DNA of 64,000 bases. Origin: Isochrysis galbana (lineage: Eukaryota > Haptophyta > Isochrysidales > Isochrysidaceae). The notes beneath the pieces are model-generated. The model was not told where the DNA came from and made no database searches. It saw nothing but the letters and a program-made list of their open reading frames with translations. The position numbers were made by a program, and so were the translations under genes. Location of the stretch: assembly GCA_018136815.1 (NCBI GenBank), contig CM030931.1, positions 6,840,399-6,904,398 on the forward strand, read 5' to 3'. This document shows, piece after piece, positions 9,845 to 19,292 of this stretch. How positions within the stretch are numbered: position 1 is the first letter of the stretch; each line of letters opens with the position of its first letter.

Positions 9845-10275
9845 CCAAAGAAGAACGGCCCTTGCCAGCTCGCGCCGTGAGCGATCCTCGAGAAAAATAC
9901 ATGACTGCGACTCGAGTAACCTGTGCCACCCTCAGCATACTCTCCTCGACCTTGAGTCACTCCCTTCTCTCTCCCTCCTTTCGCCAGCCGCCCCCTACCC
10001 CCTACCCGTTTGCTTACGCAAACGGGGCCTGTTTCTCACCGCACTCCATGGGGGGGGGGGGGGGTGCAAAACCCTCCTCTCCCTCTCTCCATTCTCCTCC
10101 ACCTCTCTCCCCGCGTCGCGTCGCCATGCGGCGCGCCATGGCCTGCTCTCAGAGGTCCTTTGGGGGCCTCCCAGAAGGCCAGCAAGGGCAGCTCAGGGGG
10201 CAGTGGAGGCTGGGGCTCAGCCCCTGGCCCCCCCTGCCTCTCCCACGCTCGCCTCGCTGGGGAGCGGTCGCGGCA
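9845..10275 (+). repeat. Dispersed repeat family R1, forward copy
   Basis: Partner of 6045-6535 in opposite orientation. Begins near CTTGCCAGCTCGCGCCGTGA and ends near the GCTCGCCTCGCTGGGG block. It lies just inside the TIR-like motif at 9807-9840, so both may be parts of one non-autonomous element. Confidence 0.75.
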
Positions 10276-10866
10276 CGCTCGATAGTTCAAACTATAACAA
10301 TAATTCTCAGCAATGCAGAAGTATGAGTAAGGTATTCTTTTGATATTTCACTACTATACTTATAATGTCACGTATCAACCGGATATTAGGCTGAGAATAG
10401 AGAATAGGACCTTATATTATGCTAAGGGAGCCGAAAGCCCTGACGACCTGAGACCTAACGGAGCATCTATGCTCGCCAGTGGGGAGGAAACGCTGCGCCG
10501 GAAAGCCGAAGATAAATTAAGTTCTGAAGGGGGGAGGGGAAAGGGTATGGAGAACAAGGGGCATAAGGGCGGCGTCGTTGTAGCGGTAGTTAGTACCGTG
10601 TTAGATCTACGCCGCAGCCCCCAATCTTCTGTCTTCAGATGTTCTTTCTTTCAACCATATATCTCACGAATGGGCTACAGATGGGAGACGAGTCACATAC
10701 ATTCAAGGGTGAAAGGCGCGCGCTTTGTACGGCGTTTGGCTTCAGCACACCATCTCACACCGCTTCTGCAACGGGCCCCTCCTCGGGCCATTGGTGTGGA
10801 TGGTACATCTTCCTCTCGTGTATCACGCCGAATTGTTCCACCTTTCCAAGCCCATTGCTCTTCCCA
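10276..10866. other. Intergenic, nothing recognised
   Basis: No gene, repeat match or strong motif was seen. It contains the 3' flank of the CFAP43-like gene; no polyadenylation signal can be chosen with confidence. Confidence 0.4.
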
Positions 10867-13800
10867 TCACAGCCCCGCTTCGGCAGCCCGCACAGCCTCA
10901 AAATGAGTGAATGTCGGGAAAGTGCGCCGGCGCAATCTGTCGAGCTCTTCTCGCAACATCTCTATCTCCTGGGTCTGCATTTTGACAAGAGAGTGCAACT
11001 TAGTCTTCATGTGCACTTCCTCGAACCGCTTGGCTTTGTCGTCGCTAGCGCCTTTGTTCTTCGACTGCACATTGTGTATCATCTCACGCTCCATCACAGA
11101 CCCCTCTAGCTGCTCGATCTGACCTGAAAGCGATTCCATCTCCTGCTGCTTATCGGCGACGAGCTTGGCGATCTTGCGCTGTTGTCGCTTCAGGTCGGCC
11201 ACGCGATTGGCGTGGGCTTCCTGCATCTGCTCAAACTTCCGCTCGAGTTTCTCAGTCTCAACTGCCTGCGACTCCTCCGAGCCGCCGCGGATAACGTCCT
11301 GTAGGTCCTTGGTGACGCGCAGCAACTGGAAATCTCGCGTCTTTTCGACGAGGTCTTGCGTTTCCATTTCTACCCTCTCCGCCTCCCACTGTAACTGGAC
11401 AATACCACGACGGAAGTCGCGAATCTCCTCAAGCAGCCCAACTTTGACCGCACCCAGTTGCTTGATCTCGGCGTTAAGCTCGCGGATCTCGGCGGTTGGC
11501 ATAAGCACGGCCTGGGAATAGTCCGTCACGATCGCAGCCTCCTCGACCTCTACCTGGCCTTGCTTCACCTTAAAGGGTAGCTGCACGTCAAGCGCATCGT
11601 TGAGGGCAGCCGCACGGTGCTCGCTGAACTCGCGCGAGGCAGCCTCAAGCTCGGTGCGCGCCGCTTGCTCCTCGGATGTTAGTATGCGCAAGAAGGAAAC
11701 CATCTCAGCGAGTGTCACGGTAACGCGCTGGAGCTCCTCCTCCGACGCAATTTTGGCGTCCCTCGCCTGCAACAGCCGGTGCCACACAGCGGGCGGACAC
11801 TCTTCTGGCATATCGGCTTCGGCGTCCAACGGCACGAGCTCTTGCTTCGATTTGCTCGCTGCACCGGCAAAAGGGCAACGTGAGCCTCCGGCAGACGCGG
11901 CCGCATCCTCGCTCTCCGGCACGTCACGCATGATGCGCCTGCGAAAGAGCTTCAGCAGTGCATCTGCGATCCCAGGCAACTCCTGGAGCTCGCGCTTGAA
12001 CTCGCGATCCAGCTTTTTATCGTCGGCTGTCAGCGCCTCGCACGTCTTTTGCACGGCACCGACTTGGTCGCGAAAGGCCTCGAGTTGGGAGGCAGCAGCA
12101 TCGGCGCGCGCCCGCGCCGCGCGCACCCGCTCCTTGAGCGCCTCACCACGTTTCTCGTCCAGCTCCCGCCGCAACTGAGCCTGAGACCACTTGACTATCA
12201 TCAGCTCCGCCTCGTTGCACGCCTCGTCATAAGCGAGGCGGGTCTGTGAAAGCGTGGCCAGTTGAGCGTTGAAGGCAGCGCAGATGGCGGCGATATCCTC
12301 CTTGATCTTGGTGAGCTCTACACGCAAGCTGTTGGCGCGTTTCTCACGCTCGCCCAAGAGCGTCTTCAACCTCTCCTCGTAATCACGGATGATAACGTGT
12401 TCCTCCTCCGTGCGATCTTCGTCCTCCTTGTGTAGACAATCAGGCTCTGGAATGTCGTCGAAGATCTCGTCCTCCTCTGACCTAACATCGAGCGTGCCGT
12501 CCATCATAGCTATCAGGCCACGCTTCGCAACTGAGTCGGCGTTGGCCGCCGCCTCACGCGCCTCGGCCTCCGCCCGGAGCTTGTTGAGACGCTCCTGCTC
12601 CTCGGGGGACACCCACTTGGTCGCAGTGATCTCGGAATCCGCCACGTGGAGCACCGTCTCGGGCTCCTCGTCCGGATGTAGGGCTACACGCAAGACGTCG
12701 TCAGGCTCCTCGATGCCGAGCCGTCGCAGCTCACCCATGATCTCGCCGGCGCGGACGAGCCTCTCCTTGATCTGGTCGATCGAGCTCGTCTTCAAGTCGA
12801 ACGCAGCCCGAAACTTGGTGTTGAACTCGCCTTTGAGAGCGCGCACGCGCTCGCCCACGAGCCGCACCTGTGCGGCGCGACGCCAGTGCGTGGTCACCTC
12901 GAACATCTTGTATTCGAGGCTACCACCACTGCCGCTGACTGCCGCTCCCTCGGTGGTCTCCGGCACATCGCCATCCTCCTCGTTTGTGCGGCTGCCGCCC
13001 TCATGGCGTTCGGCAACAACTGCACTCTTACCCGCGCCGTTTGATGCCCCTGCAACGTGACCAACAGCTGCAGCGAACCCCTCCGGGTCTTCGAAGGGGG
13101 TCGCGGCGCTGGCGATCGGGGGGCGCTCCTTGGCCTCGTGCGCAGCGACGAGCAGCTCGACCGAGCGGAAAAGCTTGACGTGCGCCAGGGCGCGCGCTTG
13201 CTTGGGCCGCGGATGTGGCAACGCGAAGTTTGCAACAAGCGTGCTTGCCGACGGCTGAATCTCTTCGCCGAGGGCGTGCAGCATCGTCGCCGGCACTTCC
13301 ATTGCGTCCCAGCACTCGGCCTTGATGCGCTTGGTGACGACTGCTTTGGCCGCGTCGGCCGCACGAATCTGGCGCTTGAGCTCCTCAACCTCGCGTGCGC
13401 CCTCATCGCGCCATTCTTGTTGACGTTGGAGGTCGATGATGAAGTCTTCAATGGTCAGCTTCTCAAGATCGTCGTTCTCTCGCTCTTCGTTAACGCGCCA
13501 TAGGTCGCGCAGCTCGGCGGCGAGATCCTCGACCTGCGTGCGCATGATGAGCGCCGCCTCCGACATCTCGGCCCTTGCGCCACCATCAGCCGCCGCCTCG
13601 AGCACGGTCGGCTCAGGCTCCGTTCCCCAGACTTCAGCCAAAGCGCCCGACGGCGCTACGTCGATCGCATCTGGTGGGACAATCACCTCAGGTTCGGCGC
13701 CGTCCGGCACAGACGCCGTGGACTCGTAGAGCATCCCGTCGGCGCCGACCGAGATAACGGACACAGGCCCGTCCGCCGTGCGAGGAAGTACCATCAGACC

Positions 13801-15798
13801 AGTCACACCGCCTAGCAAGGAGTCGTGCAGACGCACCGATCGAGCTGTGGTCTCGTCACCGATGGCATCGGTAGGCCGCACGGTTACCGTGCCATCGGCT
13901 GCGCCCACAGCTAAAAACAGCTCGTCCGCTGAGACGGCGAGCGCTGTGGGCGCCTTGTCGACTGGCTGTGCCTCTGCCAGCGCATGGGTCGAGGCCGCCG
14001 CACCCACGGGCCCGAGACCGTATGGGTCGCGTGGAGGGGTGCTCCCAAGGGCGTACAGACGAAGCGCTCCGTCGGCGCCCAACGCATAGAAGGCGGCGCA
14101 GCCCTCGGCGACGCCGGCAGCACGACGGGCGGCGCCGGTGGCCTCGGCGAGGGCGAAGGCAGACACAGCTGCGGAGGAGGGCGTCGACATAATGCCTGCG
14201 CGCGGTTCGAGAGCCTCGAGCGCGACGCTCGGCACGGATGCGCCAGGAGAAGGCCGCTCGAGAGCTGGCGGGCTCAGCTGCACTGCCACGCCCTCACCAG
14301 CAGCGATGACGAGCACCGGTCGTGGCGCTCGGCACCAGGTAAGCGCGGCCGGTTTAGCCGGAAGTGGAGTGAAGGCACATACCGCGAGCTCGTTCGCTAA
14401 TGCCAGCCAGTGCACGTTGCCATCGGCACACGCAGCCGCCAAGATGCCGCCACTAGCATCAGCGGAAAGCGCCACGACCGAGCTAGTGCCCAGCCGCGCG
14501 CGGAACACTAGCGTGAGCGCGCCCCCATTGAGCCGGTATACACGGAGCACTCCGTCAGCAAAGCCAATGGCGATGAGCTGGCCAGGCGTGCTGGTCGCGA
14601 TTGCCGTCGGCCTTGCACTGCTAGGGAGCTCGAGTTGAGTTGTTAGGGAGAGAGTGAGACTGTCAAAGCATCGGAGCACGCCGTCCACTCCGCATGTAGC
14701 CAACTGGCAACACCGCGTGAGCATGGGCGCAGTGGGATGCAGAATGGCGGCAGCCACGATTGGCGCCGAAGGACAACCCGGGCCATCGGAGATGGACAGA
14801 ACACCGGGCAGCTCTTCAGGTGGCACATGCTCGAGGGGCAACGGCACTTTGGCCCACTTGCCCAGGTAGTGGATGATCTGGAACTCGCCCGGAGCAGGAA
14901 GCCCAGCTAACAGCTTGCTGTAGTCGGGTGAGAAGCTCAGCGCCGAGACAGGACCGTGTGCTTGGAGTGTGAAGAGCGCGGGTGAGGGTTCGCCCGCACC
15001 CGGCATGGGCAGGGCGTGCCAAGAGAGGGAGCCATCGCGGCCACCGACGATGAAATGCGTCGAATCGGCCGCGAGCGCGCCTACTGCCGCAACGACGACC
15101 GCGACGACGGAGGGCGCCTCGTTGCCAGGGTGGCGGACAAGCACGTGGCCAGTGTCGGTGCCAGCAAGGATCATCCCACCGGCGCCCCACGCGTGTGCAG
15201 TCCACGAGCCCACAGCGCCCGCCTCGTCGGGGATGACCAACTTAGAGGGCAAGAGCTCAAACCGCTCATGCTGTCTCCGCGTCGACCAGACGGTCAGTTG
15301 CACAGTAGCCTCAGTGCAGAGGAGGCCGGCGTTGTCTTCAAGCGGAGAGCCTTGGAAGACGGAGAGAGCCGTGCATCCCGTGCTGAAAGAGGTGCACAAC
15401 ACGAGCTGGCGAGACTGCCAGTCCCATACGCATAGCTGCAGCGACGCCTCATCGGAGAGTGTCACAAGCCGCGTACCATCATGTGAGAATGCGAGGGCCT
15501 GGTATCCGCTCACCTCCGGGTCTTCGACGGCGCCTGCAAGCTCGCATTCTGGGTAGGTGTAGATTTGAACTGCGGGAGTGGGTGCCTTCTCGGCGACAGC
15601 GAAGATGCTCGCGGTTGGGCATGCACCAACTGCGGCCACACCGTGTGGCGAGCTGGCCGGCAAGAAGCGGCCGCTCGCGCCACGGTCGCTTGGCGCGAGC
15701 TTGAGCTGGCCACCTGCCGCGAGCAGCAGCGTGTTACCGTCGAGGAAGAGGGGCCTGGAGGCGGAGGCGCCGAGCGAGCGGCTGGGCTCCAGCGCCAT
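10867..15798 (-). CDS. CFAP43: Cilia- and flagella-associated protein 43-like (WD repeats plus coiled coil)
   Basis: 1643 residues from the ATG at 15798, close to the roughly 1,665 of human CFAP43, which supports this start; the frame upstream reads only through a GA/CT tract. The first half is a set of degenerate WD40 blades (for example ALAFSHDGTRLVTLSDE, VSALSFSPDYSKLLAG, ALAVSADELFLAVGAADG). The second half is long charged coiled coil. The C-terminus has EIEMLREELDRLRRRTFPTF, close to the LR-RTFP ending I recall for CFAP43 rather than CFAP44. CFAP43 and CFAP44 form the tether/tether-head complex of axonemal inner arm dynein f, so the organism should build motile flagella. One uninterrupted exon. 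It shares a short divergent promoter with the ABM gene. Confidence 0.85.
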   Translation of the reverse strand: MALEPSRSLGASASRPLFLDGNTLLLAAGGQLKLAPSDRGASGRFLPASSPHGVAAVGACPTASIFAVAEKAPTPAVQIYTYPECELAGAVEDPEVSGYQALAFSHDGTRLVTLSDEASLQLCVWDWQSRQLVLCTSFSTGCTALSVFQGSPLEDNAGLLCTEATVQLTVWSTRRQHERFELLPSKLVIPDEAGAVGSWTAHAWGAGGMILAGTDTGHVLVRHPGNEAPSVVAVVVAAVGALAADSTHFIVGGRDGSLSWHALPMPGAGEPSPALFTLQAHGPVSALSFSPDYSKLLAGLPAPGEFQIIHYLGKWAKVPLPLEHVPPEELPGVLSISDGPGCPSAPIVAAAILHPTAPMLTRCCQLATCGVDGVLRCFDSLTLSLTTQLELPSSARPTAIATSTPGQLIAIGFADGVLRVYRLNGGALTLVFRARLGTSSVVALSADASGGILAAACADGNVHWLALANELAVCAFTPLPAKPAALTWCRAPRPVLVIAAGEGVAVQLSPPALERPSPGASVPSVALEALEPRAGIMSTPSSAAVSAFALAEATGAARRAAGVAEGCAAFYALGADGALRLYALGSTPPRDPYGLGPVGAAASTHALAEAQPVDKAPTALAVSADELFLAVGAADGTVTVRPTDAIGDETTARSVRLHDSLLGGVTGLMVLPRTADGPVSVISVGADGMLYESTASVPDGAEPEVIVPPDAIDVAPSGALAEVWGTEPEPTVLEAAADGGARAEMSEAALIMRTQVEDLAAELRDLWRVNEERENDDLEKLTIEDFIIDLQRQQEWRDEGAREVEELKRQIRAADAAKAVVTKRIKAECWDAMEVPATMLHALGEEIQPSASTLVANFALPHPRPKQARALAHVKLFRSVELLVAAHEAKERPPIASAATPFEDPEGFAAAVGHVAGASNGAGKSAVVAERHEGGSRTNEEDGDVPETTEGAAVSGSGGSLEYKMFEVTTHWRRAAQVRLVGERVRALKGEFNTKFRAAFDLKTSSIDQIKERLVRAGEIMGELRRLGIEEPDDVLRVALHPDEEPETVLHVADSEITATKWVSPEEQERLNKLRAEAEAREAAANADSVAKRGLIAMMDGTLDVRSEEDEIFDDIPEPDCLHKEDEDRTEEEHVIIRDYEERLKTLLGEREKRANSLRVELTKIKEDIAAICAAFNAQLATLSQTRLAYDEACNEAELMIVKWSQAQLRRELDEKRGEALKERVRAARARADAAASQLEAFRDQVGAVQKTCEALTADDKKLDREFKRELQELPGIADALLKLFRRRIMRDVPESEDAAASAGGSRCPFAGAASKSKQELVPLDAEADMPEECPPAVWHRLLQARDAKIASEEELQRVTVTLAEMVSFLRILTSEEQAARTELEAASREFSEHRAAALNDALDVQLPFKVKQGQVEVEEAAIVTDYSQAVLMPTAEIRELNAEIKQLGAVKVGLLEEIRDFRRGIVQLQWEAERVEMETQDLVEKTRDFQLLRVTKDLQDVIRGGSEESQAVETEKLERKFEQMQEAHANRVADLKRQQRKIAKLVADKQQEMESLSGQIEQLEGSVMEREMIHNVQSKNKGASDDKAKRFEEVHMKTKLHSLVKMQTQEIEMLREELDRLRRRTFPTFTHFEAVRAAEAGL

Positions 15799-15899
15799 CG
15801 CCCCCACTGGCCGAGCGGAAGAGGGAGAGGGAGAGATAAGGGCAGGGGAGGGAGGGAGGGAGGGGGGAAAGAGGGGGGGGGGGGGGGGGGAGGGGGGGG

Positions 15900-15965
<66 letters not shown>

Positions 15966-16210
15966 CCCCTAGGCGGAGCGCGAGAGGCGAGGGAGAGAGC
16001 AAGTGGCGGGCGAGGCGGAACGGCTTTAGAAGGCGGGGGGGGAGGGGGGGGGGGGGGGGGGGGGAGCAATCTGGGTCTGGCGCCGGACGCCGCGTCTACG
16101 CCGGCGCAACGCATCTAAGTTTATACTTAGTTCAGATTGGGGAATGGGGAGAGCCGAGAGAGGGAAGGGGGGGGGGGGATCAGAAGGGTCGCCGAATCGG
16201 TCGCCCAGCG
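15799..16210. promoter_or_regulatory. Divergent promoter region between CFAP43-like and ABM genes
   Basis: About 410 bases separate the two start codons. It holds long G runs on the plus strand (15877-15900, 16037-16063, 16169-16179), a (GA)n tract, and on the minus strand AAGTATAAACTTAG at about 16115-16129. That TATA-like motif recurs upstream of the PPR gene (near 32343) and at 24316. Which gene it serves is inferred. Confidence 0.5.
15902..15962. repeat. (GA)n microsatellite, about 30 units
   Basis: Perfect GA repeat about 100 bases before the CFAP43-like start codon. On the sense strand of that gene it reads as CT. Confidence 0.97.
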
Positions 16211-16858
16211 ATGCCCTTCTGTCCCGTCCCGCACAGCTCGCGCGACCAGGCTTGGCTGGCTGTCGGCGCGATCGCCGGCGGGCTCGTCGCTCAGGCTCTC
16301 GTGCGTAGGGCCAGCCGCAGCGCGCCCGCACGCAGAAATCACGTGTATCTCGTGATCGAGATGGCAGTCCACGACCCCAGCCGCTTCTTCGCTGCGTTCA
16401 ACCAGCTCTCTGCACGCACACTCGCCGAGCCGAGCTGCGTGCGCTACGAGATCCTGCGGGATATACCCGTCGCAGCTGAGGGCCCGCTCACGCCCCTCGA
16501 GGCTTCGAGTTATACCGTGGTGCGCTCTGGCTACCAGCAACCACACCTCTCCTGCCGGCGCGGCATCATGCCTTGGAGCTCAAACCTTCGTGGCGTGTAT
16601 CTCTCGCATCCACGCCCCGGTCGCGAGCCGCCCCTCCCATATGCACCCCCACAGATTGGCGAGTGGATATCGCAAGAGGCACTCGATGCGCACAACGAGT
16701 CCGCGCACTTCCGTGAGCATGTGCCACAAATCCGCCGTGCAGCAGACATCGTCTTGAGAAAGCTTTATGTGGCCTACGTGCCTGATCGGTCCCACATGAG
16801 CTGGGCGTTTGATCGCAGCTTTGGGACATTCTCTAATTTGACCTCTTTCTTTTGGTGA
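16211..16858 (+). CDS. ABM-domain (antibiotic biosynthesis monooxygenase-like) protein with one intron
   Basis: The frame is open from the ATG at 16211 to 16858, but the ABM domain is split by a stretch that does not fit. Removing 16520-16654 (GTGCGC to CCCCACAG, 135 bases, a multiple of three and stop-free) joins SSYTV to IGEWISQEALDAHNESAHF, the normal ABM strand-helix junction. The spliced protein is 170 residues: an N-terminal hydrophobic segment (AWLAVGAIAGGLVAQALV) that could be an anchor or targeting signal, then the domain (HVYLVIEMAVHDPSRFFAAF). ABM proteins are small dimeric ferredoxin-like folds acting as cofactor-poor oxygenases or heme degraders; the substrate cannot be told. The unspliced form would add 45 residues. 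Confidence 0.7.
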   Translation: MPFCPVPHSSRDQAWLAVGAIAGGLVAQALVRRASRSAPARRNHVYLVIEMAVHDPSRFFAAFNQLSARTLAEPSCVRYEILRDIPVAAEGPLTPLEASSYTVVRSGYQQPHLSCRRGIMPWSSNLRGVYLSHPRPGREPPLPYAPPQIGEWISQEALDAHNESAHFREHVPQIRRAADIVLRKLYVAYVPDRSHMSWAFDRSFGTFSNLTSFFW

Positions 16859-17350
16859 ATGCACGCGAGTGTGCGACGCGGTTGTACGCCGGACGGGCAT
16901 CATACCATGAGAGATCCCGAAACCTGCAACCAAGCCCCCCTAAAACCAACATGTGGTGGAAGTGGCGAAGTGGCCGTGGTTGTGTGGGGGGCTGGTGGTG
17001 TACAAGAATGTTGAACCTATTCAGGGGGGACATGTCAAACTATTGTTATAGGTTGACCTATGGAGCGTGCCGCGACCGCTCCCGAGCCCCAGGCGACCCT
17101 CGCCACTGCGCCCCACCTGGGACGCCCCACGCTCATGCCGCTCGAGGCGGAGGCGGCTCGTCAAAGAGCCCTCTCAAAGCCCATCCAAATCACGCCCGCG
17201 CGAGCGCGCGGGGTAGCGAGCACTGGCACCGAATAGGTTGCCACCATGGCTCTGCGTAGCATTCAGGGGGTCTTTGTCTTTGAGTTTGAGATCCCCTCCT
17301 ACAGTGGGAAACCCTCCCGCCCCGCCGCCCCAAGAATAGTAATAAAACAT
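16859..17350. other. Intergenic, nothing firm
   Basis: No gene seen. 17052-17090 (ACCTATGGAGCGTGCC region) faintly resembles the repeat shared by 21787-21830 and 62105-62160. Confidence 0.35.
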
Positions 17351-17540
17351 CTGAGCGTTAGTACTTAGTACCACTACTCCCACTAGCCCGGTACTATCAC
17401 GACACCCCTCAGCGCACCTGCCCGTACGCCTTGACGTGTGCTACTGCCACAGACACATAATACACATATGCACCATTTCAAATCTCCCCCCTCGCAACCC
17501 CAAGCATGTCGCGTTCCGTCAAAAGAGGGCCAGGTGATTG
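17351..17540 (-). repeat. Dispersed repeat family R2, copy 2, with TIR-like end
   Basis: 17351-17503 is the reverse complement of the R2 repeat (copies at 6617 and 46417). It is immediately followed at 17505-17540 by the reversed TIR-like motif GTCGCGTTCCGTCAAAAGAG. The junction suggests that R2 sequence lies inside a transposon end, or that one inserted next to the other. Confidence 0.65.
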
Positions 17541-17559
17541 TTTTTTTTCACCCAGAGGT

Positions 17560-18110
17560 GCATGTGTTGCGAGTAGGGGGGGGGACAACATGCCCGCCTC
17601 GTCCTAATTTTAGGTCGCGGGCCCACCTTCGCCGACCCGCCCTGCTCCGCCGGCTCCCTCTCCCTTCTCGGCGCCCGTTCTATCTTTAGGTTGCCTCCTC
17701 TCGCCGGCCCACCCCGTTCCGTCGGCTCCCATCTCCCTCTCGATACCCCCCAGTGTTCATTCCCGCGGGTCCCGCATCCCTTCCTTCCCCTCCCTTCATG
17801 TCTTCGCGGCCCCTTCCTTGTTTCCTATTCCCCCCTGTCCCTCACGTTCCCCTCGGAGACCGCCGCGCCCCCCTCTCCTTCCTTCCGCGTTCTCCTCCCC
17901 CGTTCATTTCCCCCTCCCGCCTCCCGCCTCGGTTACGTTTGTTCCCGCCCTCGTTTCCTTACGCGTCCCCCCGTTCCCGCGTCTTCTCCCCACGTCTTTT
18001 GTGCAGTCTCTGGTCTGCGCGCGCTCCGTGTCCAGTCTGACCCCTTGCCCTCCATGTCGTCCGTCGTGGCTGCTCACCCTCGACGAGTCAATGTGTGCAT
18101 GGCGTGGTCG
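17560..18110. other. Pyrimidine-rich intergenic stretch
   Basis: Plus strand dominated by C and T (CTCCCTCTC, CCTTCCTTCC blocks). Open frames here are low-complexity Pro/Ser/Leu and not supported. No gene begins immediately downstream. Confidence 0.5.
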
Positions 18111-18199
18111 TGAAGGCGTAGGCGTAGGCGACCCGGCGAAATGCCCTAACTAAGGTCTGGTTCGTCAGGCGCATGCCGGAACCGGTGGGAGGTGGGAGG

Positions 18200-18507
18200 G
18201 ACCTGTGTATTTGTTGTCTGGCGGGGTCACTCATCTGAATGGATCGTCAAAAACGGGCGCGCAGCGCGCCCGGCATCGGTTCGAATTTGGGCTCTCCGGG
18301 CCTCCCTCGGAGACGTCGGACGTCCAATGGGCTCCACGGATGGTTGATTTCACGAGAATTCGGCGTGCGGCCCGCCTGATTGGCGTGCATGTCCGGGTGC
18401 CGGGTGGCCCCTGTGTATTTCGTGTCTGGCGGGGCCCCCCATCCGAATGGATCGTCGAAAACGGGCACGCACCGCGCCCGGTCTCGATTTGAAGTTGAGC
18501 TTTCCGG
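18200..18507 (+). repeat. Direct duplication, two units of about 100 bases
   Basis: 18200-18300 and 18409-18507 share CCTGTGTATTT, GTGTCTGGCGGGG, GAATGGATCGTC and AAAACGGGC...GCGCCCGG. About 108 unrelated bases lie between them. Not seen elsewhere in the window. Confidence 0.75.
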
Positions 18508-18519
18508 CCCTTTGCGACT

Positions 18520-18790
18520 TTAGCGCCTTTTTTTGTTGGTTTTTGGTTACGTTTTGTTGTGGGGTCCAAGGGGCGGCGGGGGGCGGGGGGCGGGGGGGGG
18601 CTTGGTCCTAATGGTAATATGGTAATGGGCCCCGGATATGTGCTTGTTGGGTGTATAGGGAACTTTCTACCGAAAAAAATCCTCAAATTTTCTCAACCCT
18701 GAGTTGTGAGATGTGAGATGGTCATTTTCTTACCCCTAACCCTAATAATAATAATCAAAAGGCCCGGTTTGACCGCCCTACATCCAGCCC
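18520..18790 (+). repeat. Dispersed repeat family R5, copy 1
   Basis: Similar in order to 46040-46325: TTTTTGGTTACG..TTGTTGTGGG, ATATGTGCT, a TTTCTACCG block, TCCTCAA..TTTTCTCAACCCTGA, and a shared end GTTTGACCGCCCTA. The same end motif appears alone near 52070. Confidence 0.6.
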
Positions 18791-19292
18791 ATCCCCATCC
18801 ACCATCCAGATCCCGCCAGCGAGGGCACGGGAGGGCACGCATCAAGGCTCCGAACAGGTCGCCATCTCAACCACCATCCCCCCAACACTCCAGAGGACAC
18901 TATCACTGTGACCCTCTCCCCCTCTCTCTATCCTCTATAGAGCCTCTATCCTCTATGGGGAGCTCTCTCCATCTCCAAACAAGCTAGCACCTCCTGTGGG
19001 AGGGCAGCTTTGCTGCCTGTGGGAACCTCTACCTACAGTGCACCCAACTTGGGAGGGCACTTCACACTCATCAGTCTCAGACAGAGGGCACTCAAAGAGC
19101 CTCTGATTTCGACATAGAGCTCTAATGATACTATACTACTCTAGTACTAGTACTCTAGTACTAGTACTCTCTGAAACTGACACCGCCCCTCGGTTTTTAC
19201 CACGACAAGAAAACCTGAGGAGGTGAAAGGAGCCTCCTCGAGCTTCGCTCGAGACGGCGCGCCTCGAGGCGCCGCCGCGCCCGCTGTCGTCC

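Noticed and set aside
15799-16002. Extension of CFAP43 upstream of 15798
   Set aside because: The added residues are Leu-Ser and Pro runs from the CT tract, and the 15798 start gives the expected family length.
15578-16210. Extension of the ABM protein upstream of 16211
   Set aside because: It reads through the GA tract and the 5' part of the CFAP43 gene on the other strand; the ATG at 16211 gives a normal start.
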